A stretch of DNA of 64,000 bases from DATKCT01 sp035513055. GTDB taxonomy: Bacteria; Verrucomicrobiota; Verrucomicrobiia; Verrucomicrobiales; DEV007. How positions within the stretch are numbered: position 1 is the first letter of the stretch; each line of letters opens with the position of its first letter. Location: positions 1-64,000 of the forward strand of contig DATKCT010000027.1 of assembly GCA_035513055.1 (NCBI GenBank). The letters run 5' to 3'. Both the position numbers and the translations under genes were made by a program. Positions 45,314-54,668 of the stretch are shown here, one piece after another. A model generated the notes under the pieces. That model made no database searches, had not been told where the DNA came from, and saw only the letters and a list, made by a program, of their open reading frames with translations.

Positions 45314-46136
45314 TCGCAGGAAGCGGGGCATCTGGCGCGGGCTGGGGCTGCGCTTGGTTTTTTACTACCTGTTGTATGCGTCTTTGGCGTTCTTTCTGCA
45401 GGGCCATCTCCTTTTCCCCGGACAACGCCGCCGGGCAGCGCCGGACGCTCCCTGGCCAGTTGGGCGCACCGAACACTGGAAAATCGAGACCGAAGCCGCG
45501 CGCGTCCCGGCAGCCCTGCTGACGCCACAGAACGTCGCTCCGCGAATTGTGGTTATGGTCGGGCACGGAAACGCCGAGCTTATCGAGGACTGGATCGATC
45601 TGGCGGAGCTGCTGACCGGTGAAGGCGCGGCGGTCTTGCTCGTCGAGTTTCCCGGTTACGGGAACGCCGGCGGAAAGCCTTCCCGCAGGACACTCGATGC
45701 CGTCTTTCTCCGCGCCCGGGAGATGATCGAGGAGCGCTCGGATTTGCGGCATCTGCCGGTGGTGGGTCTTGGCCGCTCGATTGGAAGCGGCCCGGTGTGT
45801 GAGCTGGCGCGGAGGAAACTCCTCGAACGTGTCGCGTTGATGGCTCCTTTCGATTCACTCGACAGTCTGGTGCGCCGGATGGCGTTGCCAGCCCGGCTCT
45901 TGCGGAGCCGATACGACAACAAACAGGCTTTGCGGGAGTTTGAAGGTCCGCTTTGGATCATTCACGGCGCCAAAGACCGCGTGATTCCAGCCGCTCATTC
46001 TCACCGTCTCGCTGCGGATTTCCCCCGCGCTCAGTTGCAGATCACCGAATCCGGGCACAACGACCTGTTATGGAGCGGATCGGAATGGTGGCCCGGGATG
46101 ATGGATTTCCTTTTCGCGGGGAGCCTCGAGGAATGA
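45294..46136 (+). CDS. membrane-anchored alpha/beta hydrolase
   Basis: The protein has 280 residues from the ATG at 45294. A single N-terminal membrane helix (RLVFYYLLYASLAFFLQ, 20-36) is followed by an alpha/beta hydrolase: HGN after strand 3 (91-93), nucleophile GLGRSIGS (Ser162), Asp228 in HGAKDRVIP and His255 in SGHNDLLW. It resembles the BEM46/YfhR-like hydrolases whose substrates are mostly unknown. It overlaps the upstream gene, so it belongs to the same transcript. Confidence 0.85.
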   Translation: MTTKNPDRRKRGIWRGLGLRLVFYYLLYASLAFFLQGHLLFPGQRRRAAPDAPWPVGRTEHWKIETEAARVPAALLTPQNVAPRIVVMVGHGNAELIEDWIDLAELLTGEGAAVLLVEFPGYGNAGGKPSRRTLDAVFLRAREMIEERSDLRHLPVVGLGRSIGSGPVCELARRKLLERVALMAPFDSLDSLVRRMALPARLLRSRYDNKQALREFEGPLWIIHGAKDRVIPAAHSHRLAADFPRAQLQITESGHNDLLWSGSEWWPGMMDFLFAGSLEE

Positions 46137-46186
46137 GGAGGGCGGGGAGAGGGGGCGGCGAAATTGCTTAAGGAATCTTTACGATT

Positions 46187-48955
46187 ATGGGCTTGCGCCT
46201 ATATTCGGGGGCGGTGGAGGACTTCGAAACAGAACCCGGCGTATTCGAAGTGCAGTATCAGGACGGGGTTTACATCCCGGAACTCGAACTGTGGCTGGAT
46301 CCGCACCGCACTCGCGACCGGGCCTTCGTTTCGCATGCGCATGCCGACCATTTTGCGCGTCACGACCGGGTTTTGTGTTCCCGGCCCACCTTCGATTTTC
46401 TCCACGCGCGTTTTGGGTTGGAACGTGAAAGGGCGGTCGTCTTGGAGTTCGGCAGACGCTACCGGTTCCGGCGGGAATACGAGCTTCGCCTGTATCCGGC
46501 AGGGCACATTTTCGGGTCGGCGCAACTGCATGTGACGCGCTGTATGGACGGCGCGACGCTGCTGTATACCGGGGATTTCAAGCTGCGCGAAGGCTTGTCG
46601 GCGGAGAAGATCGATTTTGCGCAGGCCGGCACGCTGATCATGGAGACGACCTTCGGGCTGCCTCATTTCCGGTTTCCCGATTCTGATCAGGTTTTGGCTC
46701 AAGTGGTGAAGTTCTGCCGGGAGGGAATCGAGGCGGGGGAGACGCCGGTTCTTGCCGGGTACTCCTTGGGCAAGGCGCAGGAGATACTGATGGCGCTTCG
46801 CGGCGAGGATATGCCGGTGATGTTGCATCGCTCGGTGCACGCGATGACGGAGGTTTACGCGATGTTGCAACCGGCTTGTCCTCCCTTCCGTCTCTTGAAC
46901 ACGGCGGCCTGCGCCGGGCACGTGGTCATCGTGCCGCCGTCGGCAATCCGCTCGCAGGCGATTCGGGGGATCCGGCCCCAGCGCAGCGCGGTGCTGACGG
47001 GATGGGCCATGCAGGCGGGCGCGCGATTTCGCTATCAGGTCGACCAGGCCTTTCCCCTTTCGGACCATGCGGACTACCTAGATTTGCTGCGCTATGTGGA
47101 AATGGTGCGGCCCAGGCGGGTGTGGACGCTGCACGGTTACGCCTCGGAGTTTTCGCGGGATCTGCGGGAGCGGGGATACGAGGCCTGGACGCTGTTGCGT
47201 GAGGATCAGATGGATCTTCCGTTAGAACTGGGCAAGGACAATCCTCCGGGTTTTTCCGGCGGGCCGGTCTTGAGCCGGGCGCCCTGTCCCTTCGCGGAGT
47301 TCGTAGACGTGTGCGAGCGGATCGGCTCGACCACGGGAATCGCCAAGAAAGCCGATATTTTGTCGACCTATTTCCTGACCTTGAGCGAGGCGAACTTACA
47401 GCGCGCGGCAAACTACCTGACCGGAAGGCCGATCCCGGGGAGGGACGAGCGCCTGACCATGCAAGTGGGCTGGGCGCTGGTGCGCAAGGCCTTGTTGCAA
47501 GTTTCGGGGATGACGGAGGGGCGGTTCCGCGAGCTTTCCTTTTCTCAGAATGAACCCGGACGCACCGCCTACCTGGCTTTGCAGGGCTGCACTCGTCCCC
47601 GGGCGACGTCGCTGTTGGAGATCGCGCGTTTTTTTCGCAATCTCAAAGAAGCGCGAGGACCGCTGGCCAAGGTCGAGTTGCTTGCGGACCGGCTGAGGTT
47701 CTTGCATCCGCTGGAAGCTAAGGTGCTGGTGCAGATTCTGATGGGCGACTTGTGCCTGGGCTTGAAGGACGGGCTCGTGGAGGAGGCCATGGCTCGCGCT
47801 TTCCGGCAACCGGTCGAGGAGGTGCGCCGCGCCCACATGCTCTTAGGCGATCTGGGCATGGCCGCCTTGTTCGCCAAACGCAACCGGCTGGCGGAAGCAG
47901 AACTGAGTTATTTCACCCCCGTTCACTGCATGCTGGCCAGCGCGGAAGACAGCGCGGATTCGATCTGGAAACGTTTGGGTCCTGCGGGCGGGCGGGGTCG
48001 CGCCAAGGGTGCGCATGGGGACTGGGTTTGGCTCGAGGAGAAGCACGACGGCATCCGTGTCCAGCTCCATCGCCGGGAAGACCGGGTCTCGTTGTACTCA
48101 CGGGACTTGAGACTGCTCGACGCCCAGTTTCCCGAGGTTGTGGAGACTGCCCGGACAGGGTTTGAACACGACGTGATTCTGGACGGTGAACTGATCGCCT
48201 TCTCGGAAGGCCGGAAACTGAGCTTTCTCGATTTGCAGACCCGGCTCGGCCGCCGCCGGATGGAGGGCGATTTGTTTTTGGGTCAGGCCGCTCCGGTGCA
48301 GTTTGTGGCTTTTGATGTTCTGTGTGTCGACGGAATTCAACTCTTGGACGAGCCCTTGTGGCTGCGCCGCCAGGTCCTCGAATCGCTCGCCCTGCCGCAA
48401 GGCTTTGTCTGTATCGGGCGCTGGCTGGCGTCGGGACCGCGAGACATCGAGGAGGCATTCCGGGCGGCCCGGCGCAATGGGAACGAAGGTCTCATCGCCA
48501 AGGATCCCGAGAGCGTCTATAACCCGGGCCGCCGCGGAAAATCCTGGCTGAAACTCAAGCGGGTCCTGGCTTCGCTCGATGTGGTCGTGGTCAAAGTCGA
48601 ACCAGGCCGGGGAAAACGCCGCCACGTCTTTAGCGATTACACCTTCGCCGTGCGCGACGACGACTCCGGGGAATTGGTGACTCTGGGCAAGGCGTTCACA
48701 GGACTCTCCGATGAGGAAGTCGAGAACCTGACGGAACATTTTCGGGAGCACACGTTAAACGAGCAGTGCCGGCTCCGCTCCGTCCAGCCGAACGTCGTGC
48801 TGGAGGTCGCCTTCGACACGATCCGGCCCAGCCGAAGACACCGCAGCGGTCTGGTCCTGCGTTTCCCGCGGATTCGCGCCGTGCGCCGTGACAAGACGCT
48901 GCGAGACATCGACACGCTGCAGACGGCCCGGAAGTTAGCCGGGCTGACCTGGTGA
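46187..48955 (+). CDS. fusion of MBL-fold nuclease and ATP-dependent DNA ligase
   Basis: The protein has 922 residues. Residues 1-340 are a metallo-beta-lactamase-fold nuclease of the ligase-associated exonuclease group: HAHADH (50-55), PAGHIFGSAQL, YTGDFKLREG, METTFGLPHFRFP, and DHADYLDLL. Residues ~370-922 are an ATP-dependent DNA ligase: an N-terminal DNA-binding domain, the nucleotidyl motif EKHDGIR with Lys619 as the adenylated residue, LDGELIAF, FDVLCVDG, EGLIAKDP and KSWLKLKR, then an OB-fold. These two activities are usually encoded by adjacent separate genes. Here one protein would process ends and seal nicks. Start is the ATG at 46187. Confidence 0.92.
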   Translation: MGLRLYSGAVEDFETEPGVFEVQYQDGVYIPELELWLDPHRTRDRAFVSHAHADHFARHDRVLCSRPTFDFLHARFGLERERAVVLEFGRRYRFRREYELRLYPAGHIFGSAQLHVTRCMDGATLLYTGDFKLREGLSAEKIDFAQAGTLIMETTFGLPHFRFPDSDQVLAQVVKFCREGIEAGETPVLAGYSLGKAQEILMALRGEDMPVMLHRSVHAMTEVYAMLQPACPPFRLLNTAACAGHVVIVPPSAIRSQAIRGIRPQRSAVLTGWAMQAGARFRYQVDQAFPLSDHADYLDLLRYVEMVRPRRVWTLHGYASEFSRDLRERGYEAWTLLREDQMDLPLELGKDNPPGFSGGPVLSRAPCPFAEFVDVCERIGSTTGIAKKADILSTYFLTLSEANLQRAANYLTGRPIPGRDERLTMQVGWALVRKALLQVSGMTEGRFRELSFSQNEPGRTAYLALQGCTRPRATSLLEIARFFRNLKEARGPLAKVELLADRLRFLHPLEAKVLVQILMGDLCLGLKDGLVEEAMARAFRQPVEEVRRAHMLLGDLGMAALFAKRNRLAEAELSYFTPVHCMLASAEDSADSIWKRLGPAGGRGRAKGAHGDWVWLEEKHDGIRVQLHRREDRVSLYSRDLRLLDAQFPEVVETARTGFEHDVILDGELIAFSEGRKLSFLDLQTRLGRRRMEGDLFLGQAAPVQFVAFDVLCVDGIQLLDEPLWLRRQVLESLALPQGFVCIGRWLASGPRDIEEAFRAARRNGNEGLIAKDPESVYNPGRRGKSWLKLKRVLASLDVVVVKVEPGRGKRRHVFSDYTFAVRDDDSGELVTLGKAFTGLSDEEVENLTEHFREHTLNEQCRLRSVQPNVVLEVAFDTIRPSRRHRSGLVLRFPRIRAVRRDKTLRDIDTLQTARKLAGLTW

Positions 48956-49049
48956 GCGGGGTCTTTCCGGGCTCCCGCCATGAGGTGGGTTGTTGGCTTA
49001 TTGGCAGGCCTCCAACGCTGTGCGGCCCGCATCAATGCGCTACGTGCTG

Positions 49050-49066
49050 CCATCGCTCCGCGATGG
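49050..49066. terminator. hairpin between convergent genes, possible terminator
   Basis: CCATCGC (49050-49056) and GCGATGG (49060-49066) with loop TCC lie in the 220-base gap between the ligase fusion and transketolase, which converge. A second small stem, CCTCT/AGAGG (49116-49120, 49123-49127), lies nearby. There is no long T tract. No gene is seen in this gap. Confidence 0.3.
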
Positions 49067-49175
49067 GACGGCAATCGTCGTCGCGCGGCTAAACCGAACG
49101 TTTCGGAGGATTTGGCCTCTTCAGAGGGTTTAACAACCGATTGATCAACGTGTTGTTCTCCGTGAAAAGTCCGGG

Positions 49176-51176
49176 CTAGGGACCCGCTTCATCCAGGCGT
49201 TGGGCGGCGGCGATCACCGCGTCCGCGGTCATGCCCAGTTCGCGCATGACCTCGTCGCCTGGGGCACTGAGGCCGAAGCGATCGATACCCAGGGCGATCC
49301 CCTGGGGTCCGGTCCAGCGGCGCCAAAGTCCGGTGACTCCGGCCTCGATAGAAACCCGGCGATGGCAGGACGAGGGGAGGATTTCTTCTTGGTAGGCAGC
49401 GGGCTGGCGCTCGAAACGTTCTACGCAAGGCATGGAAACCACACGGACGCCGTCCCCGAGCTGCGCGGCCGCGGCCAAGGCATGCTGGACTTCGCTGCCG
49501 GTGGCCAGCAGGATGAGGCGCAGTTCAGCGGTTTCCCGTTTCAGAACATAGCCTCCGAGAGCGACGCCTTCCCGCCTCACTTTCACGCTAGCGGATGAAG
49601 CCATGGGCACCGATTGCCGCGTGAGCAGGACGGCGGTTGGTCCGTCGCTACGTTCGAGTGCGGCGACAAAGGCCCCTGCGGTTTCCTCGGCATCCGCGGG
49701 CCGGATGACGTCGAGCCCGGGGATGACGCGGAGCCCGCTGCACGTTTCCACCGGTTGATGGGTAGGGCCGTCCTCGCCGACGCCCACGGAATCGTGGGTG
49801 AAAATGTAGAGTACAGGCAGGCGGGCCAGGGCCGCGAGCCGGATGGCTGGGCGCAGGTAATCGGCGAAGACGGTAAAGGTGGCGCCCGAGGCGCGAAAGA
49901 TTCCATCGTAGGCGATTCCATTGAGAGCTGCGCCCATGGCGTGCTCGCGGATTCCAAACCAGATGTTGCGGCCGCTGCGGTTCCCGGCAGCGAAGTCACC
50001 GGCCTCGTCGATGTAGTTCTTGGTCGAGCCGTAGAGATCGGCGCTGCCGCCGACCAGCAGGGGGATGGCTTGGGCGAGTGGCTGGAGAACTTCACCGCCC
50101 GCGGCCCGGGTGGCCATTTTCACTTCAGGATCAAATGGAGGAATCCGGTCGAGGAGATCATCAGGGAGCCGCTTGGCGACGGCGTCCTCGAGTTCGGCGG
50201 CGAGGGCGGGGTGGGCCGATTTCCATTCTGCGAAGGCCTGATCCCAGCGGCCGCGTTCCTCCTGACGTTCCACTTTGCGCGCGGCGAAATAGTCCCGCAC
50301 TTCCTGCGACACGTAGAAGGTTTCGGCTGGAAGTCCCAGACCGCGCCGGGCGGCCTCGGCGAACTTGGCTCCGGCCTCGCCGTGGGCCTTTTGCGTGCCC
50401 GCCACTTCGGGAATGCCGCGTCCGATCTCCGTGCGGGCGATGATGAGCTTAGGGCGTCGATTGTTGTTGGATTTGGCTCCTTCGAATGCGGCCAAGAAGG
50501 CATCCGTGTCGTGTCCGTCGATCGTTTCGACGTCCCATCCGTAGGCCCGGTAGCGCGCCGCACTGTCCTCGGACTGCGTTTTGTCCGCCATGGCGTCGAG
50601 GGTGACCTCGTTGGAGTCGTAAATAAGAATGAGGTTATCGAGGCCGAGGTGCGCGGCGAGGGCGGAGGCTTCGGACGAAACGCCCTCCTGCAGACAGCCG
50701 TCTCCGGCCAGCCCGACGACGTGGTGGTCGAAAATGGGATGATCCGGCTTGTTGAATCGCGCTGCGAGCATGGCGCCGGAGATGGCGTATCCGACGGCGT
50801 TTCCGACCCCCTGGCCAAGGGGCCCGGTGGTCGCCTCCACGCCGGGAGTGTCTCCAAACTCCGGATGTCCCGGTGTATGGCTGTGGAGCTGGCGGAAGCG
50901 CCGGATCTCTTCGAGCGGCAGATCGAACCCGGCGAGATGGAGCCAGGAATAGAGAAACATGCTGCCGTGTCCGGCGGAGAGGATGAAGCGGTCGCGGTTG
51001 AGCCAGCGTGGGGCGGCCGGGTCGAACCGGAGGGCGTGTCCGAAGAGAACAGCCCCCATCTCGGCGGCGCCCAGGGGCAGGCCGAGATGGCCGGAATTGC
51101 AGGCGTGCACGGCGTCGATGGCCAAGCCGCGGGCCTGGCAGGCGGCTTGGGCGAGGGTTTTGTGATCGAAAGACAT
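49176..51176 (-). CDS. tkt: transketolase
   Basis: The protein has 666 residues, the usual length. The thiamine diphosphate site is GDGCLQEGVSSEASALA with NSGHLGLPLGAAEMG near the start, and the pyrimidine-binding half has WFGIREHAMGAALNGIA and THDSVGVGEDGPTHQPVE. It moves two-carbon units in the pentose phosphate pathway. The gene diverges from hisG, with the dispersed repeat between them. Confidence 0.96.
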   Translation of the reverse strand: MSFDHKTLAQAACQARGLAIDAVHACNSGHLGLPLGAAEMGAVLFGHALRFDPAAPRWLNRDRFILSAGHGSMFLYSWLHLAGFDLPLEEIRRFRQLHSHTPGHPEFGDTPGVEATTGPLGQGVGNAVGYAISGAMLAARFNKPDHPIFDHHVVGLAGDGCLQEGVSSEASALAAHLGLDNLILIYDSNEVTLDAMADKTQSEDSAARYRAYGWDVETIDGHDTDAFLAAFEGAKSNNNRRPKLIIARTEIGRGIPEVAGTQKAHGEAGAKFAEAARRGLGLPAETFYVSQEVRDYFAARKVERQEERGRWDQAFAEWKSAHPALAAELEDAVAKRLPDDLLDRIPPFDPEVKMATRAAGGEVLQPLAQAIPLLVGGSADLYGSTKNYIDEAGDFAAGNRSGRNIWFGIREHAMGAALNGIAYDGIFRASGATFTVFADYLRPAIRLAALARLPVLYIFTHDSVGVGEDGPTHQPVETCSGLRVIPGLDVIRPADAEETAGAFVAALERSDGPTAVLLTRQSVPMASSASVKVRREGVALGGYVLKRETAELRLILLATGSEVQHALAAAAQLGDGVRVVSMPCVERFERQPAAYQEEILPSSCHRRVSIEAGVTGLWRRWTGPQGIALGIDRFGLSAPGDEVMRELGMTADAVIAAAQRLDEAGP

Positions 51177-51293
51177 GGCGGAAAAGAGAACTCGGAGTCG
51201 AACTTGTGGCTCGTGCGACGAGGTCGCAGTCCATAGCGGCGGGCGCCGGAAAACTCAAGGATGAAGCGGGAGGCCGCCGCCGGCTGCGCCGTC

Positions 51294-51339
51294 CCTTGGC
51301 CGTTGATTCCAAACGCATGGAAACGTTCAACGCCAATGC
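51294..51339. repeat. dispersed intergenic repeat, copy C (core only)
   Basis: CCTTGGCCGTTGATTCCAAA with CGCATGGAAACGTTCAACGC matches the core of copies A and B. It lies in the 259-base gap between divergent tkt and hisG. The flanks differ from A and B, so only the core is shared with confidence. The rest of the gap holds CGAAAGCTTTCG followed by TTTTT at 51365-51381. Confidence 0.6.
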
Positions 51340-51435
51340 GTGGACCACTTAGGCAGTGCGGTGGCGAAAGCTTTCGTTTTTGTTGGCGGAAGGAGGGCTT
51401 CGCTGCTATGGCGGGAAGGCTCCGGGGACGGAACC

Positions 51436-52320
51436 ATGGCCGACGCCGAACCACTACTCAAGATCGGACTGCCCTCGGGAAGTTTGGAGCAGCCCACCAT
51501 CGAGCTTTTCCGGAAGGCGGGCTACAACATCTACGGTTCGGCCCGTTCCTACCGGCCGGCTGTCGACGACTCCGAGCTTCGCGTCCGCTTGCTTCGGGCG
51601 CAGGAAATTGGGCGATACGTCCACCACGGCGATCTCGACTGCGGCATCACCGGACGAGACTGGATCGCGGAGAACGAGGCGGACGTCGAGGTGCTGAGCG
51701 ACCTGCCCTATAGCCGGGCTTCCTCGGCGCCAACCCGCTGGGTTTTGGTGGTGCCGGATGATTCGCCCGTGAGGCGGGTGGAAGATCTGGAGGGGAAATG
51801 CATCGCCACGGAGGCGGTCAAGTTGACGGAACGTTTTTTGGCGAGCCACGGGGTGAAAGCGCAGGTCGAGTTCAGTTGGGGTGCGACCGAGGTGAAGGTG
51901 CCCGATTTGGTGGACGCCATCGTCGACATCACGGAGACGGGCGCTTCACTCCGAGCCAATAATCTGCGGATCGTGGACACGCTGATGGAGTCGTTTCCGC
52001 AATTCATCGCCAACCGGGATGCCTACGCCGATCCGTGGAAGCGGGCAAAGATGGAGCGGATCTTGCTTTTGTTGCGGGGTGCGCTCGAAGCGCGAGACAA
52101 AGTCGGGCTGAAAATGAACCTTCCCGAAAACCAGTTGCAAAACCTTTTGGAGACCCTACCCTCGCTGCGCCGTCCGACAATTGCCCAACTCGCTCAAAGC
52201 GGTTGGGTGGCGGTCGAGACTGTGATCGACGAGAAAGTGGTCCGGGAGATTATTCCGCAGCTTAAGGCCTTGGGTGCCGAGGGCATCGTGGAGTATCCCC
52301 TCAATAAGGTGGTGGTGTGA
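51436..52320 (+). CDS. hisG: ATP phosphoribosyltransferase (long form)
   Basis: The protein has 294 residues from the ATG at 51436 (MADAEPLLKIGLPSGSLEQPT). It has the HisG type 1 periplasmic-binding-like fold (GITGRDW, VDITETGASLRANNL) and a C-terminal regulatory ACT-like domain (VAVETVIDEKVV to EYPLNKVVV), the long form that does not need HisZ. It joins ATP and PRPP, the first step of histidine synthesis. The frame upstream to 51340 has no support. Other his genes are not in the window. Confidence 0.95.
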   Translation: MADAEPLLKIGLPSGSLEQPTIELFRKAGYNIYGSARSYRPAVDDSELRVRLLRAQEIGRYVHHGDLDCGITGRDWIAENEADVEVLSDLPYSRASSAPTRWVLVVPDDSPVRRVEDLEGKCIATEAVKLTERFLASHGVKAQVEFSWGATEVKVPDLVDAIVDITETGASLRANNLRIVDTLMESFPQFIANRDAYADPWKRAKMERILLLLRGALEARDKVGLKMNLPENQLQNLLETLPSLRRPTIAQLAQSGWVAVETVIDEKVVREIIPQLKALGAEGIVEYPLNKVVV

Positions 52321-52412
52321 CGCGCGGTGATCGCGCGGTGACGCCGGAGCCGGAAGGGGGCCGGAGCGCCGGATCGCGTTGCGGCGACGGAGAATCGGAC
52401 GAAACTGCGCAG

Positions 52413-52517
52413 ATGGGATCACTGAAAAAACGCCGCAAGACCAAGATCAATAAGCACAAACGCCGCAAGCGGTTGAAGTTGAACCGCCACAAGAAGCGTT
52501 TGCGTTACAAGTCCTGA
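52413..52517 (+). CDS. mS38/COX24-like basic microprotein (AURKAIP1 domain)
   Basis: The protein has 34 residues and is almost all lysine, arginine, histidine and asparagine (MGSLKKRRKTKINKHKRRKR...). It matches the AURKAIP1/COX24 C-terminal pattern, whose mitochondrial member is ribosomal protein mS38; similar short proteins exist in several bacterial phyla. A role at the small ribosomal subunit is likely. The frame is open upstream to 52317, overlapping the hisG stop, but that extension lacks the family pattern. Confidence 0.8.
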   Translation: MGSLKKRRKTKINKHKRRKRLKLNRHKKRLRYKS

Positions 52518-52534
52518 GACGGGAAGGTTCCCGG

Positions 52535-54418
52535 ATGGAACCAGCGGGCACGGTGCGATTCGGTGGGTCCGTGCTTCGGGGCAGGGCGGGCTGGAAAGCC
52601 GTGCCGGCTGCCGCATTGGCGGTTTCGGGCTGGGTTTGCGCCGGTTCCGGGCCGGAGGAGAGCGGGACAGGCGAGGTATTACGGCTCGGGGGCGAAGTCC
52701 TGCAGATCGATCCGGCGGCGGCAGGTCCCGCCGAGGAGCGGGCCCGGATTCGGATGCGTCATTATCACGCTCAGCGGCTACTCGAGGAGAACCGCTACGA
52801 GGAGGCCTTGAGCGGATTGGAGGACGTGCTGCGGCACGAGCCCGCCAATGCTTCGGTGGTCCACCAAACGGCGTGGATCTACGCCCGGTTCGGCCGGATT
52901 GCGGATGCGGAACGCGTTCTCGAGGCCGCAACGGAGGCGGCGCCGGACGACCCAGGATTGCTTCTGCGCTGGAGCGAGTATTGGGCGACTTTTCACTGGA
53001 ACGAAGATTCGGGGAAGGAGAAAGCCGTGGCCGCAGCCGAGGAAGCCGTGGTGCGATTTCCCGATTTCGCGGCCGGATATGATCAGCTCACCGGACTGTT
53101 GCTGAGTCTTTCGGAGCGGGACCGGGCGCGAGAGGTTTTGCAGAGACGCTTGGAAGGGGAAGGGGGGGACGCCTTGTTCTGGATTCGCATGGCGAGGACG
53201 GCGCAACGGGCCTGGCCCCTGGATCTGGAAGAGGGGGAGGACCGCGTGAGCGCTCCGCCCGAGGCGATCAACCGCTTTTACGAGCGCGCTCTTCAGGCTG
53301 AACCAGACAACTTCGTCGTGATCGACGAGGTCGCGGATTTTTGCAGCCGGAGCCGGCAGTATGAGCGGGCGGCGGAGCGCTATCGCCGGATGATCGAGCT
53401 GAGGCCGCAGTCCTTGATCGCGCGGGAGAAACTGGCCCGGGTCTATCGTATTTTGGACCGGGACGATCTCGCTTTGGATGCGCTGAAGGAGCTGGTGCGC
53501 ATCAATCCTTACCGGCCCAAGGTGCAGCGTCTCATCGCCCGGATTCACGAGGAGCGGCAGGAGCTGGATCTGGCCGTCGAGCATCTCGAGCAGGCCCTTC
53601 AATACAGTGAGGCGACGCCGGATGAATACGGGCGCCTGGCCCGTTTGCTGCTCCGCCTGGAACGGGTCGAGCCGGCAGTCCAAGTCTTGCGCCGGGCCCG
53701 GTTTCTGTATCCGGATTCGCTGGACGTCCGGTATCTGTTGGCCATCGGATTGGGAGCGGGCGACCGGGACGAGGAGGCTTACGGAGAGTTTCGCGGCATT
53801 GTCGAGTTTGCCCGGGAGAGCGGGACGGAGGAGATCTTGGACGCCGAGTTTTACTTTCAGTTAGGAGCGGCGGCGGAACAGGCGCGGCGGTTCGAGGAGG
53901 CGGCTGAGGCTTTTCGTCAATCCATCCGCATGGCTCCTGACAATGCGGCTCAGGCGCTCAACTACCTGGGCTACATGTGGGTGGAACAGGATCTCCACCT
54001 CGAGCAAGCGGGCCAGCTTTTGCTTCGGGCGAACGAATTGGCTCCGGACAACCCCGCTTACATCGACAGCCTGGGTTGGCACCATTTCCGCATGAAGCAG
54101 TATGATGACGCGCTGCGGGAACTGTTGCGGGCGGAATCCTTGCTGGAGCAGCCGGACCCAGTGATTCTCGATCACATTGCCCAGACTTTGGCGGCGCTAG
54201 GGCGCTACCGGGAAGCCGCCGCTTATGCCCGCAGGGCCGTCGACGGAGATCCGGACGAGGCCCCGTTTCAAGAGCGGCTCAAGGACTACGTTGCGCGGGA
54301 GACCGAGGCCGGGGACGCCGGGGCGCCGCCGGAAACGCCGGATGGGGAGCCCGGTCCAGATCCCGACGCCGATGGCGAGCGCGGCGCGGAGAGTTCACCG
54401 GCTGAGCCGGAATCGTGA
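52535..54418 (+). CDS. large tetratricopeptide-repeat protein
   Basis: The protein has 627 residues. A hydrophobic N-terminal stretch (VPAAALAVSGWVCAG, ~22-36) could be a signal or lipoprotein anchor. About ten TPR units follow, such as NRYEEALSGLEDVLRHEPAN, RRFEEAAEAFRQSIRMAPDN and MKQYDDALRELLRAESLLEQ, and the C-terminus is acidic and proline-rich. TPR arrays mediate protein contacts; envelope-linked TPR proteins of this size often support secretion or envelope assembly. It follows the microprotein by 17 bases. Confidence 0.85.
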   Translation: MEPAGTVRFGGSVLRGRAGWKAVPAAALAVSGWVCAGSGPEESGTGEVLRLGGEVLQIDPAAAGPAEERARIRMRHYHAQRLLEENRYEEALSGLEDVLRHEPANASVVHQTAWIYARFGRIADAERVLEAATEAAPDDPGLLLRWSEYWATFHWNEDSGKEKAVAAAEEAVVRFPDFAAGYDQLTGLLLSLSERDRAREVLQRRLEGEGGDALFWIRMARTAQRAWPLDLEEGEDRVSAPPEAINRFYERALQAEPDNFVVIDEVADFCSRSRQYERAAERYRRMIELRPQSLIAREKLARVYRILDRDDLALDALKELVRINPYRPKVQRLIARIHEERQELDLAVEHLEQALQYSEATPDEYGRLARLLLRLERVEPAVQVLRRARFLYPDSLDVRYLLAIGLGAGDRDEEAYGEFRGIVEFARESGTEEILDAEFYFQLGAAAEQARRFEEAAEAFRQSIRMAPDNAAQALNYLGYMWVEQDLHLEQAGQLLLRANELAPDNPAYIDSLGWHHFRMKQYDDALRELLRAESLLEQPDPVILDHIAQTLAALGRYREAAAYARRAVDGDPDEAPFQERLKDYVARETEAGDAGAPPETPDGEPGPDPDADGERGAESSPAEPES

Positions 54419-54668
54419 TCCGCGGAAATGCCTGATGGCTGACGTGGCCTATTTTGCCCGGAAATGGCCTTGTGCTCCGGAGGAGTGGTTTCAACACCGG
54501 TGGAAGGATGGGGGCCGCTGCCCGCGACGCGGCTGTCCAGCGGAGTTGTTGCGGGAAAAGCTGGGGGGAAGGCCGGCCTGGGTCCGCGCTGACCACGGCA
54601 GGAGTGCGGGACGGAGATTCCGAATTTGAAATCTGAAAGTTGAGAGCTGCCTTTGCCGAATTGCTGCG

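Noticed and set aside
51365..51381. CGAAAGCTTTCG plus TTTTT before hisG as a rho-independent terminator or attenuator
   Set aside because: The palindrome has too little stem for a stable hairpin, and no leader peptide rich in histidine is visible.
54435..54629. A 64-codon open frame with CPRRGC before the LysR gene
   Set aside because: No ribosome binding site or family resemblance; too short to support by sequence alone.
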